In this document: positions 44,274 to 52,383 of the stretch, in pieces
Layout: each line of letters begins with the position of its first letter
Numbering within the stretch: position 1 is the first letter of the stretch
The notes under the pieces: generated by a model
The model's input: the letters and a program-made list of their open reading frames with translations, nothing else
Database searches by the model: none
Told to the model about the DNA's origin: nothing
Program-made: the position numbers and the translations under genes
NCBI GenBank assembly: GCA_963664245.1
Contig: OY760934.1
Span: 2,294,001 to 2,358,000, forward strand
From: GCA-2711565 sp963664245
GTDB taxonomy: Bacteria > Bacteroidota > Bacteroidia > Bacteroidales > GCA-2711565
Direction: 5' to 3'
Length of the DNA: 64,000 nucleotides

Positions 44274-45254
44274 ATGAGTCAACAAACAAAACACATTCCG
44301 ATTGTGTCGGAGGGGGAGTTCCCTTTGATACAGGCGGTTGATCTGGAAGCCTTCCGCGAGCACAACCGCAATAAACCCAAAGCTTTGATCGATAAACAAA
44401 TGAGCGATGCCGAAGCCATCAATCGTTTTGTAAATGATGGCGATTACCTAGGAGTTGAGTTATATGGAACCGTCCGTTGTCCCATCAGTTTGATGCGGGC
44501 TTTGATCCGTTCGGGGAAAAAAGATTTCAGGATTGCCGGACAGGGCGTATTTGAAGCCGATTTATTGCTGGCTGCCGATTTGGTTCGGGAAATCGATTTT
44601 ACCTACATCGGGCTTGAGGTTTACGGGGTTTCAAACTTGCTTCGTCAGCGGGTGGAGAACGGTTCGGTTCGTAAAATAGTAGAATGGTCGAACGCGGCTC
44701 TGTCCTGGCGATTTAAAGCGGCGGCCATGGGCGTTCCTTTTGTGCCTACCCGTTGTATGCTGGGAACAGACACCCTGAAAAAATCATCGGCAAAAGTGAT
44801 TGAGTGCCCCTTTACCGGGGATAAGGTGGCTTTATTGCCGGCTTTGGTTCTGGATGTGGGTTTTATTCATGTGAGCCGTGCCGATATTTATGGCAATTGC
44901 CAGATCGACGGCATCAGCGGATTTGCTTTTGAGATGGCTCGTGCCAGCAAAAACCTGATTATTTCTACCGAAGAAATTGTTCCGACTGCCGAAATCCGCA
45001 AACATCCCGACCGCACCATTATTCCGTATTACTTGGTAGATGCGGTGGTTCATGCACCTTATGGTTCGTGGCCGGGCGAAATGGCCGGGAAATATGAACG
45101 CGATGAAGAGCATTACCGTCAGTTTATCGAGGGTTCGAAAACACCCGAAGGAACAGAAGCTTATTTAAAAGAATGGGTTCACGGTTTGCCTTCTCACCAG
45201 GCATTAATCGACAAAATTGGTGAGGATCGTTTACAGGAAATCAACATAAAATAA
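44274..45254 (+). CDS. CoA-transferase subunit A (glutaconate-CoA-transferase-like)
   Basis: 326 residues, family I CoA-transferase alpha subunit with the long GctA-like form. MSDAEAINRFVNDGDYLGVE, the GxxVRCPISLMRALI-type region and EIVPTAEIRKHPDRTIIPYY match the glutaconate/3-oxoacid transferase group. The 44274 start is downstream of the promoter motif. It partners the next gene (7-bp gap). The actual acid substrate cannot be read from sequence. Confidence 0.85.
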   Translation: MSQQTKHIPIVSEGEFPLIQAVDLEAFREHNRNKPKALIDKQMSDAEAINRFVNDGDYLGVELYGTVRCPISLMRALIRSGKKDFRIAGQGVFEADLLLAADLVREIDFTYIGLEVYGVSNLLRQRVENGSVRKIVEWSNAALSWRFKAAAMGVPFVPTRCMLGTDTLKKSSAKVIECPFTGDKVALLPALVLDVGFIHVSRADIYGNCQIDGISGFAFEMARASKNLIISTEEIVPTAEIRKHPDRTIIPYYLVDAVVHAPYGSWPGEMAGKYERDEEHYRQFIEGSKTPEGTEAYLKEWVHGLPSHQALIDKIGEDRLQEINIK

Positions 45255-45261
45255 GAACATC

Positions 45262-46026
45262 ATGTCACAAGAATATACTCCTTCAGAATTATTGATTTGT
45301 TTGGCTTCCCGGGTGATGGAAGACGAAAGCACGGCTTTTATCGGAACGGGAATCCCTATGCTGGCCGCCAGCCTGGCGCAAAATATGCATGCCCCCAACC
45401 TTATTCCTATTTTTGAGTTTGGCGGAACCGGGGCCGTTTTGGAAAAACTTCCGTTGGCCGTGGGCGATATGCGAACTTTTAATAAAGGTATTGCTGCTTC
45501 CGGTATTTGCGATATCATGGAAACCGCCCAGCGTGGTTTTGTGGAATTTGGTTTTTTGGGCGGGGCTCAAATTGATGCCTATGGTAATTTGAACTCCACG
45601 GTGATTGGCGATTATGCCAAGCCCAAGGTGCGCTTGCCCGGTAGTGGCGGTGCCAACGATGTGGGTTCGTGTTGCTGGCGAACCATTGCCATTATGCGCC
45701 ACGACAAACGCCGCTTTTTGGAAAAGATAGATTTTGTTACCACTCCCGGATACTTGGATGGTCCCAATTCCCGCGAAGAAGCCGGCTTACCCAAAGGTAG
45801 CGGCCCCTACCGCGTGGTGACCAATTTATGTGTGATGGGTTATGACGACGAAAGCAAGCGCATGAAACTATTAAGTTTGAATCCAGGCGTTACCAAAGAA
45901 GAAGTGATTGAAAACACTGGCTTTGAGCTTTTGTTTGCCGATGAAATTACCCATAACCACCCACCCACCACCGAAGAACTTAAAATCTTACGCGAACAGG
46001 TTGACCCGGATGGGTTGTATAGGTAG
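45262..46026 (+). CDS. CoA-transferase subunit B (glutaconate-CoA-transferase-like)
   Basis: 254 residues, beta subunit of the same enzyme. IGTGIPMLAASLAQ binds CoA, and Glu52 in PIFEFGGTGAV is a good candidate for the catalytic glutamate (near residue 54 in GctB). DFVTTPGYLDGP and NPGVTKEEVIENTGFEL complete the family pattern. The gene is clearly more GC-rich than the cassette that follows. Confidence 0.85.
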   Translation: MSQEYTPSELLICLASRVMEDESTAFIGTGIPMLAASLAQNMHAPNLIPIFEFGGTGAVLEKLPLAVGDMRTFNKGIAASGICDIMETAQRGFVEFGFLGGAQIDAYGNLNSTVIGDYAKPKVRLPGSGGANDVGSCCWRTIAIMRHDKRRFLEKIDFVTTPGYLDGPNSREEAGLPKGSGPYRVVTNLCVMGYDDESKRMKLLSLNPGVTKEEVIENTGFELLFADEITHNHPPTTEELKILREQVDPDGLYR

Positions 46027-46035
46027 TAAAAATTT

Positions 46036-46806
46036 TTAATTTAACGCAAATTCAGAATTACACAGTTCTTTTTTGCTCCAAGGGATATGTTTAACATTAT
46101 AATTATCTAAAGCACTAACTATATCTTTTGAAACCTCTTTTTCAATGTCATTGTATAGAACAAAGTTTCTTGTTTGGGTTTCTCTTGTTTGATTAATGTC
46201 ATTAAATGCCATTATTGAAGACAAAATGTTATCTTTTTTTACATTATTTATTGTCCTAATTAATCTTTCTGGTTTGTTTTTTGATTCTGGTATTAAAAAA
46301 TCAATATTATGATCAAAACCACTTTTTCCAGTAAGCTTAATATCTTTTGAGAAAAATACATTATTACTTCTAAAATATAATTCAACGTCTTCTTTAAATA
46401 ATGAATAAACTGTTTCTTGGGCAAGATTAAATAAATCATTAACTGCTAAAATAGCTTGAAGTAAATAATGTTTTTTTTGTCCAACACTATTTAATGTTGC
46501 ATCTACATATAATTGATCATCATCTGAGATTTTAACTCCAAACCCATTTAAAGCTGTTTTTAAAATACTTTCTCTTTTTGGTGTATTTATTTCTAACCCA
46601 GACATTCTTAAATCTGAAATTGTATAACCATTATCTGTAAGCTGAAAATTCCCATTATTTTTTATTAAATATATATCTAAATGATCATTATGTCTATCAA
46701 GAAAAGGAGTAGATATAGAACATATTTCCCCCTCTTCAATAGTTTTAACTATTGTATTGTTTTTTATCCAATTGATATATTCGGTAATTACGTTTTGACA
46801 ATTCAT
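46036..46806 (-). CDS. DUF1828/DUF1829-type protein
   Basis: 256 residues, no known function. The N-terminal half has ISTPFLDRHNDHLDIYLIKNNGNFQLTDNGYTISDLRMSGLEI, which fits my memory of DUF1828; the second half resembles DUF1829. No catalytic motif is evident. The ATG overlaps the partner's stop by 1 bp, so they form a two-gene operon. The region is strikingly AT-rich: 12 of 60 bases are G/C at 46321-46380, against 36 of 60 at 45601-45660 in the neighbouring gene, which suggests horizontal acquisition. Confidence 0.75.
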   Translation of the reverse strand: MNCQNVITEYINWIKNNTIVKTIEEGEICSISTPFLDRHNDHLDIYLIKNNGNFQLTDNGYTISDLRMSGLEINTPKRESILKTALNGFGVKISDDDQLYVDATLNSVGQKKHYLLQAILAVNDLFNLAQETVYSLFKEDVELYFRSNNVFFSKDIKLTGKSGFDHNIDFLIPESKNKPERLIRTINNVKKDNILSSIMAFNDINQTRETQTRNFVLYNDIEKEVSKDIVSALDNYNVKHIPWSKKELCNSEFALN

Positions 46807-47246
46807 TAATCAAATATTGAAAATTCAACACTTGGTAACCGTTTAATATTACAAAAGTACATTAATTTAGTGAAAATTTTTTCAATAGAATCTTCCTTGT
46901 TAATCCCAATCTTTGATATTGGAAATGCAAATTTATCATTATATCCTTCTCTGTATAAATGTATATGTGGCCCATCAAAAGTAATTCCATCAGGGTTTGT
47001 ATGCCTTCCCCCATTATCATATCGAAATAATATTATGGTTTGTCTATAACGTTTATTATAAGTGTATTTTGATAGTTCAAAGCTTCCCCTATAAAAATCT
47101 AATAAAAAGATTTCTTTAGTTTCTAAGGAATTAATCTGTCTCGTCCATTTGATTGGAGCCGGTCCTAATTTTATCGAAGTTTTATAGTCGTCAAAGCCCT
47201 TTTCTTGTTTTATTAAATATTCGTATTCGCTTTGAGTAATAGCCAT
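46806..47246 (-). CDS. DUF6978-type protein, partner of the DUF1828 protein
   Basis: 146 residues, first gene of the AT-rich pair. Features: EIFLLDFYRGSFELSKYTYNKRYRQTIILFRYDNGGRHTNPDG, then PHIHLYREGYNDKFAFPI. This His/Asp/Asn-rich core resembles DUF6978 as I recall it and could be catalytic or RNA-binding, but nothing is proven. A promoter motif at 47315-47322 precedes it. Such pairs are plausible toxin-antitoxin or defence modules; that is inference. Confidence 0.72.
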   Translation of the reverse strand: MAITQSEYEYLIKQEKGFDDYKTSIKLGPAPIKWTRQINSLETKEIFLLDFYRGSFELSKYTYNKRYRQTIILFRYDNGGRHTNPDGITFDGPHIHLYREGYNDKFAFPISKIGINKEDSIEKIFTKLMYFCNIKRLPSVEFSIFD

Positions 47247-47314
47247 AATTGTAAATGTTTAATAAAATTATAGGCAAAAACTATAAAGTTCTGCCAAATC
47301 TTTTGGGGAGTACT

Positions 47315-47322
47315 CAAATATA
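47315..47322 (-). promoter_or_regulatory. Bacteroidota -7 promoter motif (TATATTTG) for the DUF cassette
   Basis: Exact TAnnTTTG on the minus strand, 68 nt upstream of the ATG at 47246, implying a leader of about 60 nt. Confidence 0.5.
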
Positions 47323-47353
47323 CAAAAAATCCACTTGAAAAAAAATATTAATT

Positions 47354-47484
47354 TCCCTCCTGTTTTAGGAGGGGGGGGTCGCCAGCTGGCGGACGGGGGG
47401 GTAATGCTTCGACTCCGCTCAGCATGACCGGAATCTGAGTTTTTGTCAAACCTTCCTTTAATTCCCCTCCTTGCCAAGGAGGGG
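47354..47484. repeat. Complex hairpin repeat with poly-G runs
   Basis: Contains a CCCTCCT/AGGAGGG hairpin (47355-47373), an 8-G run (47371-47378), a CGCCAGCTGGCG palindrome (47380-47391), a 7-G run (47395-47401), a TTCGACTCCGCTCAGC segment and a CCCCTCCTTG/CAAGGAGGGG hairpin (47464-47484). It resembles dispersed intergenic elements of Bacteroidota. It separates lipB from the DUF cassette. Confidence 0.7.
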
Positions 47485-47494
47485 AGTAAGAGTT

Positions 47495-48166
47495 TTAAAA
47501 TTCCATTTTGAAAACCTCTACAAAATAATGCTTCAGTTTTTCCTGTACTTCGGCCAGGTCAACTTCTTTTCCGAGTTCGGCTTTTAAAGAAGTTACGCTT
47601 TTGTCAGTAATGCCACAGGGATTTATGTACGAATAATAATTCAAATCAGTATTGATATTAAAGGCAAAGCCGTGCATGGTCACGTAGCGGCTGGCACGAA
47701 CTCCGATGGCACAAATTTTACGGGATTTTGGTGTTTCGGTGTCCAACCAAACCCCGGTGGCTCCGTCCAGACGTTCCGTTTTTAAGCCGTAATCGGTCAG
47801 GGTTTGGATAATTACCTCCTCCATGGCATGAATGTATTGCTTTACGCCCATTTCGAATTGTTCCAGATCGAGTATGGGGTAACCCACAATCTGTCCGGGG
47901 CCGTGAAAGGTAATATCACCCCCACGATTGATTTTGAAATACTCAATGCCGTGTTTTTCCAAGAAATCTTTACTCATCAGCAAATTGCTTTCAGCTCCGC
48001 TTTTCCCCAGAGTGAACACGGGTGGGTGTTCGCAAAACAACAGGTAATTATCGTTGATTTTTTTGTTTTGTTTTGCTTTCAGCAATTCCTGAAACAACTC
48101 TTCCTGGTAATCCCAGGCTTTTTGGTAGGATATGTTTTTAAAATCTTGGTAAATCGTTTTTTTCAT
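47495..48166 (-). CDS. lipB: Octanoyl-[acyl-carrier-protein]:protein transferase LipB
   Basis: 223 residues. Transfers octanoate from ACP to lipoyl domains, the first step of lipoate synthesis. RGGDITFHGPGQIVGYPI is the substrate-binding region. The catalytic lysine lies in KICAIGVRA and the acyl-cysteine in NPCGI. ATG 48166 is used; the longer frame begins with TTG. Follows lipA with a 30-bp gap. Confidence 0.95.
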   Translation of the reverse strand: MKKTIYQDFKNISYQKAWDYQEELFQELLKAKQNKKINDNYLLFCEHPPVFTLGKSGAESNLLMSKDFLEKHGIEYFKINRGGDITFHGPGQIVGYPILDLEQFEMGVKQYIHAMEEVIIQTLTDYGLKTERLDGATGVWLDTETPKSRKICAIGVRASRYVTMHGFAFNINTDLNYYSYINPCGITDKSVTSLKAELGKEVDLAEVQEKLKHYFVEVFKMEF

Positions 48167-48196
48167 AATAATCAATCATCAATAAAAAATCAACAA

Positions 48197-49060
48197 TTAC
48201 TTTACATGTTTCTCTGCATGGTACGATGACCTCACCAGTGGGCTACTTTCCACGTGTTTAAACCCTTTTTCCAGACCGATAATTTCGTATTTTTTAAATG
48301 TATCCGGGTGGATGTATTCCTGAACCGGCAAATGTTTGGTGGTGGGTTGCAGGTATTGTCCGATGGTAAAAACCTTGCACCCAACGGCTAATAAATCATC
48401 CATGGTTTGGAGGATTTCTTCTTCTGTTTCGCCCAGTCCCAGCATAATTCCCGATTTTGCAATTAAACCGGAGGCTGCAATTTGCCGGATTACTTCCAGG
48501 CTTGTTTGGTAGTCGGCAACGCTTCTGATTTTTGGGGTTAGGCGTTTAACGGTTTCCAGGTTGTGGGAGATTACCTCGGGTTGGGCATCAATCACTTGCT
48601 GTATTAATTCCTTTTTCCCCTGGAAGTCCGGGATCAATGTTTCCTGGGTGGTTCCCGGTGAAAGTTTTTTGATCTCTTTGATGGTTGTGGCCCAAATGCC
48701 GGCTCCGCCATCTTCCAAATCGTCGCGGTCAACCGAAGTCAGCACTACGTGTTTTAGTTTCATCAGTTTTACAGATTCGGCAACCCGTTTGGGTTCTTCC
48801 CAATCGGCAGCCAATGGTTTCCCGGTTTTTACGGCACAAAATTTACACGAACGGGTACAAATATCACCTAAAATCATCAGGGTAGCTGTTCCCCTGCCCC
48901 AGCAATCGCACATATTTGGGCATAGCCCGCTCGAACAAATGGTGTGTAATTTATATTTGTTTACAATTTCTTTTACACGCAGATATTCTTTACCAATCGG
49001 TACTTTTATTTTGAGCCAGTCGGGTTTTACCCGTTTTGTCTGTTTTTTCTTTTCCATCAT
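48197..49060 (-). CDS. lipA: Lipoyl synthase LipA
   Basis: 287 residues. Inserts two sulfurs into octanoyl groups. The auxiliary cluster binds C42, C47 and C53, and the radical SAM cluster binds C68, C72 and C75. The C-terminal serine of the RSSYHAE motif, which ligates the auxiliary cluster, is present. Forms a lipA-lipB operon. Confidence 0.97.
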   Translation of the reverse strand: MMEKKKQTKRVKPDWLKIKVPIGKEYLRVKEIVNKYKLHTICSSGLCPNMCDCWGRGTATLMILGDICTRSCKFCAVKTGKPLAADWEEPKRVAESVKLMKLKHVVLTSVDRDDLEDGGAGIWATTIKEIKKLSPGTTQETLIPDFQGKKELIQQVIDAQPEVISHNLETVKRLTPKIRSVADYQTSLEVIRQIAASGLIAKSGIMLGLGETEEEILQTMDDLLAVGCKVFTIGQYLQPTTKHLPVQEYIHPDTFKKYEIIGLEKGFKHVESSPLVRSSYHAEKHVK

Positions 49061-49080
49061 TCATTATTCTTCCTGTTCTT

Positions 49081-49119
49081 CTCCCCTAATTTTAGGGGAG
49101 ATGTCTGCGAAAGCAGACA
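49081..49119. repeat. Double hairpin repeat unit
   Basis: CTCCCCTAA/TTAGGGGAG (49081-49100, 9-bp stem, 2-nt loop) is followed at once by TGTCTGC-GAAA-GCAGACA (49102-49119+). Both stems are perfect. It lies between the divergent lipA and lysS genes. The layout resembles dispersed repeats of Bacteroidota, but no second copy is in the window. Confidence 0.65.
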
Positions 49120-49194
49120 GAAGGGTTTTTTGCAAAATTAACCAAAACTAACGTTATGTACTTTAAATACGCTAAATACTTTACGTACTTTAAT

Positions 49195-49202
49195 TATCTT
49201 TG
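49195..49202 (+). promoter_or_regulatory. Bacteroidota -7 promoter motif (TATCTTTG) for lysS
   Basis: Exact TAnnTTTG, 16 nt before the ATG at 49219, which excludes the upstream in-frame ATG at 49156. Confidence 0.65.
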
Positions 49203-49218
49203 CAAAAATTTTTTAAAA

Positions 49219-50940
49219 ATGAGCACAGTATTGAGTGAACAGGAAATAGTTAGACGAAAATCGTTAAAAGAGTTGATTGATTTGGGCATTGATCCGTACC
49301 CGGCTGCCCGGTATGAGGTAAGCGTTACTGCTAAAGAGATTCATGAGAATTTTCCGAAGGATAGCAGCTTATACCAGGAAATCAGTTTTGCTGGACGTAT
49401 CATGAGTCGTCGTATTATGGGAGCGGCTTCGTTTGTGGAGTTGCAGGATTCAACCGGAAAAATTCAGGTGTATGTAAAGCGCGATGAAATTTGTGAAGGT
49501 GAAGACAAAACCATGTATAATACGGTATTTAAGCGTTTGCTCGATATTGGCGACATCATTGGCGTAAAAGGCTATGTGTTTACTACCAAAATGGGTGAAA
49601 TAACCATTCATGCCACGGGTTATACCATTTTGAGTAAATCGTTGAAACCACTGCCAATTGTTAAAGAAAAAGACGACCAGGTGTTTGATGCATTTACCGA
49701 TGCAGAACAACGTTATCGTCAGCGTTATTTGGATTTAATTGTGAACCCCGAGGTTCGTGAATTATTTAAAAAAAGAACGCAAATTTATAATTCTATGCGT
49801 GAGTTGTTTAACAGCAAGGGCTACCTGGAAGTTGAAACCCCGATTCTTCAACCTATTCCGGGAGGAGCCGCAGCGCGTCCGTTTATCACCCATCACAATG
49901 CGTTGAATATTCCACTTTATATGCGTATTGCCAACGAGCTTTATCTGAAACGCCTGATTGTTGGTGGTTACGATGGGGTTTACGAATTTTCCAAAGATTT
50001 CCGTAACGAAGGTATGGATCGGACCCACAACCCCGAATTTACGGTGATGGAAATTTACGTGGCTTACAAAGACTACAACTGGATGATGGATTTTACCGAG
50101 GAGATGATTGAAAAAGTAGCCATGGATCTTCACGGAACAACCAAGGTTAAGGTGGGAGACAAAGAAATTGATTTTAAACGTCCGTTCAAACGTATTTCCA
50201 TGATTGATTCTATCAAGGAACACACGGGAATTGACATTAACGGAATGGATGAAGCCCAATTAGTAGAGGTTTGTAAAAAACTGGATATTGAAGTTGATCC
50301 GTCGATGGGTAAAGGGAAATTGATTGATGAGATTTTTGGCGAAAAATGTGAAGGAAATTATATTCAGCCGACATTTATTACCGACTATCCCAAAGAAATG
50401 TCGCCACTGTGTAAAAAACACCGCGAAAATCCTGAGCTTACCGAACGCTTTGAATTGATGGTAAACGGAAAAGAATTGTGTAATGCTTATTCTGAGCTGA
50501 ACGATCCGATCGATCAATTGGAACGCTTCCAGGAACAACTAAAACTAAGCGAAAAAGGCGATGACGAAGCTATGTTTATCGACATGGATTTTGTTCGTGC
50601 GCTGGAATACGGTATGCCTCCAACTTCCGGTATGGGAATTGGAATGGATCGTTTAACTATGCTGATGACCAATTCTTTGTCTATTCAGGATGTGTTGTTT
50701 TTCCCGCAAATGAAACCGGAAGTAAAAGCGAAAGCGTCTACCGATGCTGATTTTGTTGTTTTAGGAATTCCTGAAGCCTGGGTTCCGGCCATTCGTAAAG
50801 CTGGCTTTAATACGGTTCAGGAATTTAAAGAAGCCAACCCCAATAAGCTGATGAATGATTTGGGAGGTCTTCGTAAAAAAATGAAATTAGATATTCCCGG
50901 TTTACGAAAAGAAGATCTGGAAGCTTGGATGAATGCTTAA
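49219..50940 (+). CDS. lysS: Lysyl-tRNA synthetase, class II
   Basis: 573 residues. An N-terminal OB domain is followed by a class II catalytic core: motif 2 FRNEGMDRTHNPEFT and motif 3 GMGIGMDRLTML. A C-terminal extension of about 70 residues after motif 3 (ADFVVLGIPEAWVPAIRKAG) occurs in some Bacteroidota enzymes. The start is set by the promoter. Confidence 0.97.
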   Translation: MSTVLSEQEIVRRKSLKELIDLGIDPYPAARYEVSVTAKEIHENFPKDSSLYQEISFAGRIMSRRIMGAASFVELQDSTGKIQVYVKRDEICEGEDKTMYNTVFKRLLDIGDIIGVKGYVFTTKMGEITIHATGYTILSKSLKPLPIVKEKDDQVFDAFTDAEQRYRQRYLDLIVNPEVRELFKKRTQIYNSMRELFNSKGYLEVETPILQPIPGGAAARPFITHHNALNIPLYMRIANELYLKRLIVGGYDGVYEFSKDFRNEGMDRTHNPEFTVMEIYVAYKDYNWMMDFTEEMIEKVAMDLHGTTKVKVGDKEIDFKRPFKRISMIDSIKEHTGIDINGMDEAQLVEVCKKLDIEVDPSMGKGKLIDEIFGEKCEGNYIQPTFITDYPKEMSPLCKKHRENPELTERFELMVNGKELCNAYSELNDPIDQLERFQEQLKLSEKGDDEAMFIDMDFVRALEYGMPPTSGMGIGMDRLTMLMTNSLSIQDVLFFPQMKPEVKAKASTDADFVVLGIPEAWVPAIRKAGFNTVQEFKEANPNKLMNDLGGLRKKMKLDIPGLRKEDLEAWMNA

Positions 50941-50951
50941 AAATAGATATA

Positions 50952-50985
50952 AAATCCTGTTCATTTATTTGGGCAGGGTTTTTGT
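50952..50985 (+). terminator. Intrinsic terminator after lysS
   Basis: 8-bp stem AAATCCTG/CAGGGTTT (one G-T pair) with a 14-nt loop and a following T-run. A moderate terminator. Confidence 0.55.
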
Positions 50986-51086
50986 TTTATCTTGATAAAT
51001 TTCAATAGGGTAAGCTGTAATAATATTATCCCTTATTAAGAAAGACTTTAAAATAATTTATTAAATTGAAATTCAAAGATATAAAT

Positions 51087-51116
51087 TTTGCATTTTTTTT
51101 ATAATTTATATATTTG
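51087..51116 (+). promoter_or_regulatory. Complete Bacteroidota promoter, -33 TTTG and -7 TATATTTG
   Basis: TTTG at 51087-51090 is 18 nt from TATATTTG at 51109-51116, close to the ideal Bacteroidota primary-sigma spacing. The TPR gene ATG at 51145 follows 28 nt later. Confidence 0.75.
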
Positions 51117-51144
51117 CAGTCCAAATATTCACTAACATAAAACG

Positions 51145-52095
51145 ATGCACATTATGAACAAATTAAGATTGGTATTAAGTGTTGCTTTTATAAGCTTTGG
51201 TTTGCTTGCTTTTTCGCAAACAATTAACGAAGCGGGCGATGCCCTTAATAATGCAATAAGCCATTATAAGGCGAAAAATTTCACTTCGGCCATAGAAGAG
51301 TACAAAAAATGTATTGAAATTTGTCAATCATTAGACAGCGATGCTGCTTATGATTTATTAGATAAAGCCGAATCGTCACTAACCAAAACATATTTAAGCT
51401 TGGGATTGGCTCAATATAAAGCAAAAAAATTCGATCAGGCTATTTCTACTTTCGAAACAGCCCAAAAACAAGCCAAAGATAGTAATAGCCAAAAAGCGGC
51501 TACACAATATTTATCACGGGTTTATAATTCAAAAGGAACTCTTTTTTTTAACAAAGATAAATTTGCGGAAGCCCTTGCGGCTTTTGATAAAAGTTTGCAG
51601 TTAGATCCTAAATATGTGAAAGCGGTATATTGCAAAACCCTGGTTTATAAAAAACAGGATAATATTCCAGCCTTTGTTGCTGAAATGGACAAGTTAATTG
51701 CGATGGGATCGGAAACAGACAAAACCGTTAGAAAAGCAAAATCTGTTGCTTCAGGATTTTTTATTGCTGAAGGAGGAAAAGCTTTACAGGTTCAAAAATA
51801 TGCCAAAGCAGTTGAGATGTTAAACAAAGGATTTGCTTATAAATCCGGGAATTCTCAGGCGTATTATTTTGCCGCAATTGCGTATAACGGATTGAAACAA
51901 TGGAATAAAGCCATTGAATCTGCAAACAAAGCTTTGAGTCTTGAAAAAGGAAGCAAATCAAACATTTATTTTGAACTGGCAAAAGCTTATGAAGGTGCCG
52001 GAAATAAAACCCAGGCTCGTACAACCTACGCTAAAGTAACCGATGGCCCAAATGTTGCCGCTGCAAAACATAAAATAGAAAACGAATTAAAATAG
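51145..52095 (+). CDS. Exported TPR-repeat protein
   Basis: 316 residues with an N-terminal signal peptide (LVLSVAFISFGLLAFSQ) and about five tetratricopeptide repeats, for example DAAYDLL, AQYKAKKFDQAISTFETA and AEALAAFDKSLQLDPKYVKAVYC. Likely a periplasmic scaffold or adaptor with no enzymatic motif. ATG 51154 is an equally possible start. A good terminator follows. Confidence 0.85.
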   Translation: MHIMNKLRLVLSVAFISFGLLAFSQTINEAGDALNNAISHYKAKNFTSAIEEYKKCIEICQSLDSDAAYDLLDKAESSLTKTYLSLGLAQYKAKKFDQAISTFETAQKQAKDSNSQKAATQYLSRVYNSKGTLFFNKDKFAEALAAFDKSLQLDPKYVKAVYCKTLVYKKQDNIPAFVAEMDKLIAMGSETDKTVRKAKSVASGFFIAEGGKALQVQKYAKAVEMLNKGFAYKSGNSQAYYFAAIAYNGLKQWNKAIESANKALSLEKGSKSNIYFELAKAYEGAGNKTQARTTYAKVTDGPNVAAAKHKIENELK

Positions 52096-52117
52096 TAATC
52101 GTTTAAATATATTATTG

Positions 52118-52146
52118 AAAAAGGGAAGCTTTATGCCTCCCTTTTT
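52118..52146 (+). terminator. Intrinsic terminator after the TPR gene
   Basis: AAAAAGGG paired with CCCTTTTT, extended inward with one mismatch, then a T-run. Confidence 0.8.
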
Positions 52147-52158
52147 TTATATATTTTC

Positions 52159-52166
52159 TACCTTTG
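52159..52166 (+). promoter_or_regulatory. Bacteroidota -7 promoter motif (TACCTTTG) for the small membrane peptide
   Basis: Exact TAnnTTTG between a terminator and a 28-codon ORF, 23 nt before its ATG. Confidence 0.55.
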
Positions 52167-52188
52167 TCATAACCTTTAACTGTTCTCA

Positions 52189-52275
52189 ATGGAAAAATTA
52201 TCTCCGAACGAACGACTTTTTATTTGGCTGATAACTATAGCCTTAACCATTTTCTTGTATTTTGTTGTAATATAA
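52189..52275 (+). CDS. Putative 28-residue single-helix membrane peptide
   Basis: The ORF reads MEKLSPNERLFIWLITIALT, then a hydrophobic end IFLYFVVI. A charged start of about nine residues is followed by one transmembrane helix. It lies between the TPR terminator and the hybrid-kinase promoter, with its own exact -7 motif. Such small membrane proteins often regulate or stabilise larger membrane complexes. No family is recognised. It is too short for normal ORF calling, so confidence is moderate. Confidence 0.5.
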   Translation: MEKLSPNERLFIWLITIALTIFLYFVVI

Positions 52276-52336
52276 TACCTGAAAACAGGAACTTTAAATT
52301 ACAAATATTTCACGCTAATAACGCTGTAAAATTTTA

Positions 52337-52344
52337 TATATTTG
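52337..52344 (+). promoter_or_regulatory. Bacteroidota -7 promoter motif (TATATTTG) for the hybrid kinase
   Basis: Exact TAnnTTTG, 39 nt before the ATG at 52384. Confidence 0.6.
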
Positions 52345-52383
52345 GTATTAGGATTATCTTATACATAGGGTGATTCATTTGTT

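Noticed and set aside
45289..45702. 137-codon antisense ORF inside CoA-transferase subunit B
   Set aside because: A shadow of a GC-rich gene; His/Ala/Gly-rich low-complexity translation with no start context.
47268..47477. 69-codon minus-strand ORF across the G-rich repeat
   Set aside because: It is a translation of the repeat itself (poly-Pro from G-runs), typical of spurious ORFs in such elements.
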